Position numbers and translations under genes: made by a program. From NCBI RefSeq assembly GCF_016595675.1, contig NZ_JAENJH010000013.1:1-64000 (forward strand): 64,000 nt of DNA. Direction: 5' to 3'. Below, one piece after another: positions 51,013 to 58,684 of the stretch. The notes beneath the pieces were generated by a model. It did not search any database. It was not told the DNA's origin and saw only the letters and a list, made by a program, of their open reading frames with translations. The stretch is from Prauserella cavernicola. Its GTDB lineage: Bacteria; Actinomycetota; Actinomycetes; Mycobacteriales; Pseudonocardiaceae. Numbering within the stretch: the stretch's first letter is position 1; each line of letters starts with the position of its first letter.

Positions 51013-51200
51013 GTCAGCTCCGCCGGCGACCTGGAGCACGTCGCACCGCAGCAAAAGCGGGCAAAAAGGACGGAATCCCGCCGGGTGCGGGCCGAGTGTG
51101 ACCGGCGTCGCACAACGCGTGTTTCAGTGTCAGCCGGATGGGGTACGTCCCCGTTTCCAACGTTGAGACCACAGCGGATGGTGATGGAGAAGTGACAGAC

Positions 51201-51623
51201 ATGGCACGTCCGCGGACTTACGAGTCGAAACGGACGCTGACCAGTGCGGGGGAACTGTCGTCTCTGCGACGGGACCTCCGGACCCTGCTGGCCGGATGTC
51301 ACGAGCACGTGGTGACCGATGCCGAGCTGGTGGTGAACGAACTCGCCACGCTCGCGCTGTCGGTGTCGGCCGAGCCCGTGCGGATCGGGCTGACCCTGAC
51401 ACCGGGCCAGTGCGTCCGGATCGAACTGGACGGCGTGCCCGCGGAGCTCGTGCCGGAGGATTCCGGGCAGCGCACGGGAGTCGAGCTCGTGACCTCGCTC
51501 GCCGCCGCGAGCGACCTTGACGGCACCGATGGCGCCACCCGCTGGGTCGAGCTGGACCTGACGGCCCCGTCGCGCGAACAGCGCTCGCACGACGAGGAGC
51601 CGTCGGTCCGCGTGATCCGCTAG
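51201..51623 (+). CDS. Small HATPase-like (RsbW-type) protein
   Basis: A 140-residue protein with a GHKL ATPase-like core. LVVNELATLALSVSAEPVRIGLTL stands in the N-box position, and SGQRTGVELVTSLAAASDL aligns with the G-box region of anti-sigma kinases. The glycine-rich lid loops are weak, so ATP binding is uncertain. The track from ATG 51201 has GGAGAAG upstream; an earlier GTG at 51192 is possible. It may be an anti-sigma or ATP-binding partner protein. The stop shares CTAG with the convergent GH16 gene. Confidence 0.65.
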   Translation: MARPRTYESKRTLTSAGELSSLRRDLRTLLAGCHEHVVTDAELVVNELATLALSVSAEPVRIGLTLTPGQCVRIELDGVPAELVPEDSGQRTGVELVTSLAAASDLDGTDGATRWVELDLTAPSREQRSHDEEPSVRVIR

Positions 51624-52477
51624 TTCGCCGAAGGCGGGTACACCCGCGTCCAGTCCACTTCGTACAGCGCGGGCTGCATGTCCTCACCGTCGAAGTTGTC
51701 GAGCTGGATGGTCTGGTGCATCGACGGCGCGCACTGGATGCACTCACGCACGTCGTTGGCGCCGCCCGAGAAGCTGAACCACTCCTCGCCGTCGATGAAG
51801 CCCTTGATGTGGTCGGCCGTCCACTCCACGGCGACGTTGTGCCACTGCGTCAGGTCCACGCCGCACTGCTGCGCGAACTCCTGCTGCACCTCGACGTCCG
51901 GGTTGTGCGGGTAGTGGATGAACGCCTCGGCGCAGTCCTCGCCGGGCGCCATGTTCTCGAGGTAGTCGTACTCGCCGTCCTGCGGCCAGCGGTCGGAGTC
52001 GGGCCAGAGGATCAGCAGCGGGTGGTACTGCCTGCCGTTGTTCTCTCCGGTCGGCTCCGAGCGCACGCGCGCCTCCCACCGGCCGTACTGCTGGCCGAAG
52101 GTCGAGCCGATCCAGCCCGAGTCGCCGTTCGCCTCGCCGGTCATCTGGAGCACGCCACCGACGACCCTCGAGTTCTTGTCACAGCGCTGCCCGTTGCCGT
52201 CGTGGCCCGGCCAGCACTCGCCTTCGCCGCCCGCGAGGTTCCACTTCGCCTGGTCGGGCACGGCCGGTTCCTCGGGGGAGCCGTAGTTGAACTCGTCCGT
52301 GCCCTCCTCGATCGGAGCGCCCCATCCGTAGCGTTCGGCCGCGCTGTCGGCCTGTCGCGGCGCCTGTGCGGCACCCTCGCCGGTCTGGTCCGGCGCCTGC
52401 GCGGCGCCGGTGGTGGTGATCAGGAACAGTGCCGCGGCGCCGCAGGCGGCCAGCGCCCTGAGCGATCGAGCCCGCAT
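51620..52477 (-). CDS. Secreted GH16-family glycoside hydrolase
   Basis: A 285-residue exported protein with a signal peptide of about 28 residues (MRARSLRALAACGAAALFLITTTGAAQA), then a short linker and a GH16 jelly-roll. The catalytic signature E-x-D-x-x-E is present at E169, D171 and E174 (GEYDYLE). Trp-rich segments (ILWPDSDRWPQDG, VEWTADHIKGFIDGEEWFSF) line the expected cleft. It should cleave beta-1,3/1,4-glucans or related polysaccharides outside the cell. Several Cys (CWPGHDGNGQRC, CAEAF, CGV, CIQC) suggest disulphides. Confidence 0.87.
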   Translation of the reverse strand: MRARSLRALAACGAAALFLITTTGAAQAPDQTGEGAAQAPRQADSAAERYGWGAPIEEGTDEFNYGSPEEPAVPDQAKWNLAGGEGECWPGHDGNGQRCDKNSRVVGGVLQMTGEANGDSGWIGSTFGQQYGRWEARVRSEPTGENNGRQYHPLLILWPDSDRWPQDGEYDYLENMAPGEDCAEAFIHYPHNPDVEVQQEFAQQCGVDLTQWHNVAVEWTADHIKGFIDGEEWFSFSGGANDVRECIQCAPSMHQTIQLDNFDGEDMQPALYEVDWTRVYPPSAN

Positions 52478-52541
52478 GTGAATTCCTCCCCGGATTCAGG
52501 TGTGGTCCGGCAGGAAGCGTCGATCAGTCGCCGGTGCCGCG

Positions 52542-52562
52542 GCAACCGCACTGTCCGGTTGC
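52542..52562 (-). terminator. Hairpin after the orphan response regulator
   Basis: GCAACCG and CGGTTGC pair over seven bases around a seven-base loop, beginning three bases beyond the stop codon on the minus strand. Confidence 0.55.
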
Positions 52563-52565
52563 TGC

Positions 52566-53225
52566 CTACCGGTCCTCGAGCACGTAGCCGACGCCGCGCA
52601 CCGTGTGCAGCACCGGTGGCGCACCGAGTTTGCGGCGCAGCTGCGCGATGAGCACATCGAGCACATTGGACGCGGGGGCCACCAGCTCGTCCCACGCCGC
52701 GCCGATCAGCTCCGCGCGCGAGACCGGCTCGCCGTCCGCGCTCAGCAGTCGCTCCAGCACCAGGAACTCTTTGGTGGTCAGGGAAAGCCGCTCGCCACCG
52801 CGGCTCGCCTCGTGGCGCCCGCTGTCGAGCTCGATGTCCGCGACGCGCAGCACCGGCGCGGGCAGTGTGGTGCCCCGGCGGCACAGGCTGCGCACGCGCG
52901 CGACCAGCTCGGCCACGGCGAAGGGCTTCACGAGGTAGTCGTCGCCCCACGTCAGTCCCGCGATGCGGTCGGCGACGGCGTCGCGCGCGGTGAGGAACAG
53001 GACCGGGACGCCCCAGCCGCCCTGGCGCCGCCGCTCCACGTAGTGCAGCGCGTCGCCCGCGGGCAACATCCGGTCGAACACGGCGCAGTCGTAGGCGTTG
53101 ACGCTCAGCGCCTCGTCGGCCGCGGGGAGATCGGTGGCGGCGTCGACCGCGAACCCCGCACCACGCAGTGACGCCTCGACGGCCACCCTGAGGTTCTCGT
53201 CGTCCTCGGTGACCAGCACGCGCAC
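52566..53225 (-). CDS. OmpR-type response regulator, orphan
   Basis: A 219-residue response regulator. The receiver domain has the acidic pair in VTEDDENL, the phospho-acceptor D51 (YDCAVFDRMLP) and the Lys in YLVKPF. The winged-helix output domain ends VLHTVRGVGYVLEDR. The usual G-x-x-x-GADDYLxKPF segment reads GLTWGDDYLVKPF, one residue short. No histidine kinase adjoins it. It is a close paralogue of the regulator at 56698-57384, which does have a kinase. The start is GTG 53225; GTG 53219 has better Shine-Dalgarno spacing. Confidence 0.85.
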   Translation of the reverse strand: MRVLVTEDDENLRVAVEASLRGAGFAVDAATDLPAADEALSVNAYDCAVFDRMLPAGDALHYVERRRQGGWGVPVLFLTARDAVADRIAGLTWGDDYLVKPFAVAELVARVRSLCRRGTTLPAPVLRVADIELDSGRHEASRGGERLSLTTKEFLVLERLLSADGEPVSRAELIGAAWDELVAPASNVLDVLIAQLRRKLGAPPVLHTVRGVGYVLEDR

Positions 53226-53282
53226 CCCTGCACGGTAGCGGTCCGTGCCCGGCCGGGCACGCTCAGGCCCGCCCGGTGTGGC

Positions 53283-53960
53283 TCAGCTCGCGTGCAGCTC
53301 CAGCCAGCCCCGGTCGGCGGCCTTCACCCCGGCCTGGAACCGGCTGCGCGCACCGAGCTTGCTCATGATCGTGGAGACCATGCGCCGCACCGTGCGCACC
53401 GAGATGCCCAGCCTGGCCGCCGCGGACTCGTCGGTGCAGCCCGCCGAGAGCAGCGACAGCAGCTCGCGCTCGCGCTCGCCCAGCTCCCCGTCCGCGGGCA
53501 CCTCGCCCGCCGCGAGCGGCACGGCCGAGGGCCACACGCGCTCGAACAGCTCCACCGACGTGTTGACCACGCTGGGCAGCTGGAACAGTGCGACCCCGCT
53601 CTCGCCCTTGCCGCTGGGCAGTACGGCGAGCTCGCCGTCGATCACCAGTGCCGCCATCGGCACCTCGGGCATCGTGCGCACCTCGGCGCCCGCCAGCGCG
53701 AGCGCACCGAGCCGGGCCGCGAGCACCGGCGCGGTGCGTGCGCGGTCCGGCAGCAGCACGCGGTAGCGCACTCCGCGGCGCAGGTTGTGGTGGTCCAGTC
53801 CGCGCACCATGGCGATGGGATCACCCGTGCCGAGCGCGCACGGGGCGCTGATGATCACCTCGTGGTCGGCGGCGGCCAGGTGGGCGTCGATCCCGGCGTG
53901 GGTCGGCACGCGCTCCGGTGCGCGCAGCACCGAGACCCGGGACAGGGTGTGGGTGGTCAT
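53283..53960 (-). CDS. LuxR-type HTH regulator
   Basis: A 225-residue protein. The last 65 residues form a LuxR/FixJ-type DNA-binding domain (LGERERELLSLLSAGCTDESAAARLGISVRTVRRMVSTIMSKLGARSRFQAGVKAADRGWL). The N-terminal part (ADHEVIISAPCALG...RYRVLLPDRARTAPVLAARL...ALVIDGELAVLPS) resembles the phospholipase-D-like sensor module seen in some TrmB/LuxR hybrids. It is not a receiver domain. ATG 53960 overlaps the EccE stop by ATGA, so it is the third gene of the SARP-EccE-LuxR operon. Confidence 0.8.
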   Translation of the reverse strand: MTTHTLSRVSVLRAPERVPTHAGIDAHLAAADHEVIISAPCALGTGDPIAMVRGLDHHNLRRGVRYRVLLPDRARTAPVLAARLGALALAGAEVRTMPEVPMAALVIDGELAVLPSGKGESGVALFQLPSVVNTSVELFERVWPSAVPLAAGEVPADGELGERERELLSLLSAGCTDESAAARLGISVRTVRRMVSTIMSKLGARSRFQAGVKAADRGWLELHAS

Positions 53961-55000
53961 GCTGAGCTCCCTCCGATCGGCAGTGTGGCGGCGAGTGCGG
54001 GCGCGTGCCGCCCGTCGAGACGTTCGAGCGCGACGCCGAGCGCGGGCGCCATGCGGGCCAGCTGGTCCACGGCGGCGTCCACCGCGTGCTCGGTGGTGGC
54101 GGCCAGGCGCAGCACCGCGGGCGCGCCGGGCGCGCAGTCCAGCGCCGCGGTGCAGGCCACGGCGGGCACCGACGCGACGAGGCTCTCCAGTACGGGAAGC
54201 CCCTCCCGGCCGGGGCGCGCGGCCAGCCCGGTCACGCGGATTCCGGCCTGCGTCACCGGACCCGCCCGCCAGAAGCGCCGGTTCTCGCGCAGCGCCTCGC
54301 GGCCGGGGCCGGTGTGGCTGAGAGCGGTGATCGTGGCGAGCAGTTCCTGTTCGGTCAGCGGGGCGACGGTCAGGCGCAGCGCGCGCAGCCTGCGCGACAC
54401 GCGCCGCACGGTGTTGCCCAGCGCCACGCCGAGGTCCTCGTCGCCGGGAAACGCGGGCTCGCGCTCCGCGCGTACGGCGAGCCACACCTTGGGCTCCTGC
54501 TGGCGGGGACCGCGGTGCAGCACGAGCCGCAGCCGCAGCGCGGGTCCTGGCGCGGCGGGTTCGGGCAGCAGCGAGCCCGTGAGCGCGGTCCTGGCCAGCT
54601 CGGCCGGGTTGGCGCCCGCGGGGCCGAGCACCGTCAGCAGCTCCTCAGGTCGGCTCAGTACCGCCGCCTCGGTGCCCGCCAGCTCGGCGGTGCGGACCCG
54701 CGAGCCCGGGGCGAGCGACTCCAGCAGGGCGAGCGCGCCGGACTGCGCCGGCAGGTCGCGCGCCCTGCGGCGCACCGAGAGCCGCACCAGCCGTGCGGCC
54801 ACTGTGGACAGCCACTCGCCGCGGAACCGGGCGGCGCTCGCGGCGAGCAGCACCACACCGGCGGCCGCGACGGGCCACACCGTGCCGAGGCCGGTGACGA
54901 CGAGCACCAGGCTGAGCTGCCAGCACACGATGCGCAGCACGGGCAGCTGCGCCTGCTCGGTCGATGGTGTGGCCGGGGTTGCCGTCGCTGTCGCCGTCAT
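53957..55000 (-). CDS. EccE-like type VII secretion membrane protein, orphan
   Basis: A 347-residue protein with two N-terminal membrane segments (about 22-55: VLRIVCWQLSLVLVVTGLGTVWPVAAAGVVLLAASAARF) and the EccE-type RGEWLSTVAARLVRL junction. The soluble domain has VWLAVRAEREPAFPGDEDLGVALGNTVRRVSRRLRALRLTVAPLTEQELLATITAL and a Trp near GREALRENRRFWRAG, as in actinobacterial EccE. EccE is a peripheral subunit of the type VII secretion core. No EccB, EccC, EccD, mycosin or WXG100 gene is in the window. It overlaps the SARP and LuxR genes by four bases each. Confidence 0.7.
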   Translation of the reverse strand: MTATATATPATPSTEQAQLPVLRIVCWQLSLVLVVTGLGTVWPVAAAGVVLLAASAARFRGEWLSTVAARLVRLSVRRRARDLPAQSGALALLESLAPGSRVRTAELAGTEAAVLSRPEELLTVLGPAGANPAELARTALTGSLLPEPAAPGPALRLRLVLHRGPRQQEPKVWLAVRAEREPAFPGDEDLGVALGNTVRRVSRRLRALRLTVAPLTEQELLATITALSHTGPGREALRENRRFWRAGPVTQAGIRVTGLAARPGREGLPVLESLVASVPAVACTAALDCAPGAPAVLRLAATTEHAVDAAVDQLARMAPALGVALERLDGRHAPALAATLPIGGSSA

Positions 55001-56622
55001 GCCGCCCTGCCTTCCGTGCTCCGGAGCAGCCCGGCCGGTGCGCACCTGCCGCAGCGGGCGAGATGGCGCAGCAGCGCGTGCTCACGGTGTCCCGCGGGTT
55101 CCGCGTCGAGCAGCCCCTCGTCGACGAGCTGCTCCCGTGCCGCGGTGCCCGTCTGGGAGAGGTCGCCCAGTCTGCGCAGCCGCTCCGGGCCGAGCTGCGC
55201 GGCGAGCGAGGTGAGCGTGCCGGCGAACACGCGGCACGGGTCGAACTCGGTCGCGAGCCGCTGCACAGTCCAGTGTGGACGCGAGTGCAGGAACGCCGCG
55301 GCGTCGCGCACGGCCGCCGACAGGCCGCCGCACTCGCGGGTGATCGCGATGAGGTCGGCGTGGCGCGCGGTGGGCGAGCCCGCGAGCGTACGGAACAGCT
55401 CCACCGCGCTCACGGCGCCCAGCGGGGCGAGCGCGACACGCACGGCGCCGTCGACGTGCCAGCTCCGGTCGCGCGTGGTCACGATCGTGCGGCAGCCGCC
55501 GCCCGCGGGCAGCAGCGGCTCCACCTGTGCGGCGCCGGCCGCGTCGTCGAGCACCAGCAGCACGCGCCGGGTGGCCGTGACGTCGCGCCAGCGCGCGGCC
55601 CGTTCGTCCACATCGGAGGGAACCGGCACGTCGAACGCGCGCAGCAGCCGGGCCAGCGCGTCGGCCGCGGTCACCGGCCGGGGACCGGAGCCGTGCAGGC
55701 CCACGAAGAGCTGCCCTCCGGGGTAGTGGCGGGCGATCCGGTGCGCGGCGTGCACGGCCAGCGCCGTCTTGCCCGTGCCCGGCATCCCGTCGACGAGCAC
55801 CGGGCCCGAGGCCTCGCACACCGCGGCGAGCTCGCGTGTCCGCCCGGTGAAGGCGGGCACGTCGCGAGGCAGCTCCCGGCGTGGGGCGCCGCCGGCGCAG
55901 ACGCGGGCGGCACGGGTGAGTTCGGGACCGGGCTCGGCGTCGAGTTCGGTGGCGAGCGCCTCGCTGGCCGCACGGTAGGCGGTCAGCGCCTCCGCGCGGC
56001 GGCCCTGCGCGTGCAGCGCCCGCACCAGCAACGCCCAGGCGCTCTCGCGCAGCGGGTCGGTGGCGGTGAGCTCGCGCAGCACCGGCACGGCTCCGGCCGC
56101 GTCGCCGCGGGCCAGCCGCGCCCCGGCGAGGGTCTCGCGCAGCCGCCGGTGCAGCTCGCCGAAGTGTTCGCCCGCGGACGCGGGCAGGTCCAGCCCCTCG
56201 AACGCGTCGCCGCGCCACAGCGCCAGTGCCTGCTCGGCCGCGTTCTCCGCCGCCGCGGCGTCGCCGCGCTCGGCGGCCCGCTGCGCCGTCACCGCGAGCG
56301 TGTCGGCCAGCCCGGCGTCGAGCTCGTCGTCGGCCACGCGCAGCCGGTAGGCGCCGGGCCTGCTCTCGATGCGGGGCGCCTCGCCCTCGGTGGCGGGCAG
56401 GACCCGGCGCAGCTGCCAGACATAGGTCTTGAGGTTCGACTCCGCCGAGGCGGGTGCGGCCTGTTCCTGCCAGGTGCTCGTGATCAGCTGTTCCACGCCG
56501 ACCCAGGCGTTAGGCTGCACCAGCAGAGCCGCCAGTACCGCGGCGGGCTTGCCGGCGCCGAGTCGCACGGCCGCGCCGTCGCGACCGCGTACCTCGAGAG
56601 GGCCCAGGACAAGGAACAGCAC
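54997..56622 (-). CDS. SARP/AfsR-type regulator with NB-ARC ATPase domain
   Basis: A 541-residue regulator. The OmpR-like winged helix (about 1-95) has VLGPLEVRGRDGAAVRLGAGKPAAVLAALLVQPNAWV. The bacterial transcriptional activation (BTAD) helices (about 97-245) have LRETLAGARLARGDAAGAVPVLRELTATDPLRESAWALLVRALHAQGRRAEALTAYR. An NB-ARC domain (about 265-430) has the P-loop VDGMPGTGKTALAVHAA and Walker B VLLVLDDA. The TPR region of full AfsR is missing, so it is a medium-size SARP. It starts a three-gene operon and is divergent from the two-component system at 56698. Confidence 0.87.
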   Translation of the reverse strand: MLFLVLGPLEVRGRDGAAVRLGAGKPAAVLAALLVQPNAWVGVEQLITSTWQEQAAPASAESNLKTYVWQLRRVLPATEGEAPRIESRPGAYRLRVADDELDAGLADTLAVTAQRAAERGDAAAAENAAEQALALWRGDAFEGLDLPASAGEHFGELHRRLRETLAGARLARGDAAGAVPVLRELTATDPLRESAWALLVRALHAQGRRAEALTAYRAASEALATELDAEPGPELTRAARVCAGGAPRRELPRDVPAFTGRTRELAAVCEASGPVLVDGMPGTGKTALAVHAAHRIARHYPGGQLFVGLHGSGPRPVTAADALARLLRAFDVPVPSDVDERAARWRDVTATRRVLLVLDDAAGAAQVEPLLPAGGGCRTIVTTRDRSWHVDGAVRVALAPLGAVSAVELFRTLAGSPTARHADLIAITRECGGLSAAVRDAAAFLHSRPHWTVQRLATEFDPCRVFAGTLTSLAAQLGPERLRRLGDLSQTGTAAREQLVDEGLLDAEPAGHREHALLRHLARCGRCAPAGLLRSTEGRAA

Positions 56623-56697
56623 CGTGCACGCACCTTTCGTTCGGATCGGCAGCGCTGGGTCTGGCCTTTACGATCTCTGGGTGCACATGAGGATCCG

Positions 56698-57384
56698 ATG
56701 ACACGAGCCGCCCAGACCTCACCCGCACGGGTGATCGTGATCGAGGACGACGAGGATCTCCGGCTGGCCGTGAGCACCGAGCTGACAGCTTCTGGCCTGC
56801 GGGTTGACACCGCCGCCGACCTCGCGGCAGCCGACGCGGCGCTGAGCGCGGCCGACTACGACTGCGCCGTGTTCGACCGGATGCTGCCCGACGGCGACGC
56901 CATCGGTTTCGTGCACCGACGCAGGCAGGCCGGGTGGGCGGTGCCGGTCCTGTTCCTCACCGCGCGCGACTCGCTCGCCGACCGCGTCGCCGGGTTCGAG
57001 CACGGCGGCGACGACTACCTCGTCAAGCCTTTCGCCGTCGCGGAGATGAGCGCGCGCGTGCTGGCGCTGTGCCGCCGTTCGGGCGCGGGCAGGCCCTCGG
57101 TGCTCTCGCACGCCGGGCTGGAGCTCGACTGCGCCCGCAGGCAACTGCGCCGTGACGGTGTGCTGCTGACCCTCACCGACAAGGAGTTCGCGGTGCTCGA
57201 GTACCTGCTGGCCCGGCCGGAGCAGGCCGTGCCCAGGGGCGAGCTCATCGAACACTGCTGGGACACCACCGCCGACCCGATGTCCAATGTGGTGGACGTC
57301 GTGGTGCGGCGGCTGCGGCGCAAGCTCGGCGAGCCCGAGCTCGTCCACACCGTGCGCGGTGTCGGCTACCGGCTGGCCTCGTGA
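56698..57384 (+). CDS. OmpR-type response regulator
   Basis: A 228-residue response regulator. The receiver has VIEDDEDL, the phospho-acceptor D60 (YDCAVFDRMLP) and HGGDDYLVKPFAVAEM. The winged-helix domain ends VHTVRGVGYRLAS. The kinase gene follows with a GTGA overlap, so they form a complete two-component pair. It is clearly paralogous to the orphan at 52566-53225: the receiver stretch around the phospho-acceptor is identical over eleven residues. Confidence 0.9.
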   Translation: MTRAAQTSPARVIVIEDDEDLRLAVSTELTASGLRVDTAADLAAADAALSAADYDCAVFDRMLPDGDAIGFVHRRRQAGWAVPVLFLTARDSLADRVAGFEHGGDDYLVKPFAVAEMSARVLALCRRSGAGRPSVLSHAGLELDCARRQLRRDGVLLTLTDKEFAVLEYLLARPEQAVPRGELIEHCWDTTADPMSNVVDVVVRRLRRKLGEPELVHTVRGVGYRLAS

Positions 57385-58628
57385 ACTCGTCGACCGACCG
57401 GCTGCGCAGGCTGCGTCTGCTGCTCACCGCGCTGTTCACGGCGCTCAACGCCGTCGGGCTCATCGTGTTCGCCTGGCTGATCCTGGGCGCCGACGCCGAG
57501 CACGGCGAACAGCGTCTCGACTCCGAACTGCGCCGCGTCACCTCCACGGTCTCGCGGCTGCTGGACTACGACGGCACGCTCACGACCGCCAGGGTGTCGA
57601 CCGACGAGCTGAACTCGCTGTGCCCGCAGTTCGCGGTGATGCCCGGCGGGCTCGAACAGTTCGACGGTCACCTCAGCAAGCGCTCGTGCGTGCCGGTGGC
57701 CGAGGGCACCTACCGCACGCTGGCCGAGGAGGCCTCGGCCGCGGGCCGGTGGATCGCCGGGTACACGCGCGCCACCGACGGCAGGCTGCTGCGCTTCGGT
57801 GCCGAGCCGTTCCGCGTCTCGACCGGCCAGTTCGGGGTGTCGGTCGTGGCGGTGAGCGACGCCGAACCCGAGCTGGACCGGCACAACGACATGATCCTGT
57901 ACGTGATCGGCGGTTGCGTGCTGCTGCTGGCCGCGGTCGGGGGCGCGGGCTGGTTCCTGGCGGGCAGAGCCATCCGGCCGGCCACGGCCGCGCTGGAACA
58001 GCAGGAGGTGCTGCTCGCCGAGACCGCCCACGACCTGCGCACGCCGGTGGCGGCGCTGCGCGCGCTGGCCGAGACCGCGATGCGCAACCCCGCGGAGAGT
58101 CCCGAGCTGCTGCCGCGCACGGTGCGGCTCGCGGCCAGGATGGGCGGGATCATCGACGACCTGCTGGTGCGCGCCAGACTCGCGGCCGGGGTGGAGGTGA
58201 TCTCGCTGCAGCCGGTGTGGCTCGACCAGCTGGTCACCACCGTCGTCGACGAGACCCCCACCGAGGGCGCCCGGGTGACCGTGACGACCGCCCCGACCAG
58301 GGTCAACGCCGATCCGGCCCTGGTCCAGCGTGCCGTCAGCAACCTGCTGAACAACGCCCTGCGCTACGGTCGCCAGCCCGGCGCCGAGGCGATCGTGCAC
58401 ATCACCGTCGCGGGCGGGCGGGTCACCGTCGCCGACCACGGGCCGGGCATCGACCCGTCCGTGGCCGAGAACAACTTCGACCGCTTCGCCAGCACCGGTG
58501 GTTCGAGTGGTCTGGGCCTGTCCATCGTGCGATGGGTGGCCCAGTCCCACGGCGGCGTGCTGCGCGTCTACAACGCCGAGGAGGGCGGCGCGATCTTCGA
58601 GCTGGCGCTTCCACCTGCTGATTCCTGA
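57381..58628 (+). CDS. Sensor histidine kinase
   Basis: A 415-residue membrane kinase. It has TM1 (about 12-34), an extracytoplasmic domain of about 135 residues with two Cys, and TM2 (about 171-193). The H-box has the phospho-acceptor H217 (LAETAHDLRTPVAALR), the N-box is NLLNNALRYG, and the G-boxes are DHGPGID and SSGLGLSIV. No HAMP domain is obvious between TM2 and the H-box, so the linker is short. It should phosphorylate the regulator encoded just upstream. The signal is unknown; the two external Cys could form a disulphide. Confidence 0.9.
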   Translation: MNSSTDRLRRLRLLLTALFTALNAVGLIVFAWLILGADAEHGEQRLDSELRRVTSTVSRLLDYDGTLTTARVSTDELNSLCPQFAVMPGGLEQFDGHLSKRSCVPVAEGTYRTLAEEASAAGRWIAGYTRATDGRLLRFGAEPFRVSTGQFGVSVVAVSDAEPELDRHNDMILYVIGGCVLLLAAVGGAGWFLAGRAIRPATAALEQQEVLLAETAHDLRTPVAALRALAETAMRNPAESPELLPRTVRLAARMGGIIDDLLVRARLAAGVEVISLQPVWLDQLVTTVVDETPTEGARVTVTTAPTRVNADPALVQRAVSNLLNNALRYGRQPGAEAIVHITVAGGRVTVADHGPGIDPSVAENNFDRFASTGGSSGLGLSIVRWVAQSHGGVLRVYNAEEGGAIFELALPPADS

Positions 58629-58671
58629 TCGACGGTGTATCGAAAGTAGACCATCCGTGTACCTCTTCTCT

Positions 58672-58684
58672 TATGCTCGACGCG
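58672..58684 (+). promoter_or_regulatory. -10-like box placed for a leaderless transcript
   Basis: TATGCT (58672-58677) lies six bases before the GTG at 58684, and there is no Shine-Dalgarno site. Initiation at the usual distance would fall on the G of the start codon. The -35 region is not convincing. Confidence 0.3.

Noticed and set aside
53957-55000. A complete type VII secretion locus
   Set aside because: Only the EccE-like protein is present; no EccB, EccC, EccD, mycosin or WXG100 protein is encoded in the window.
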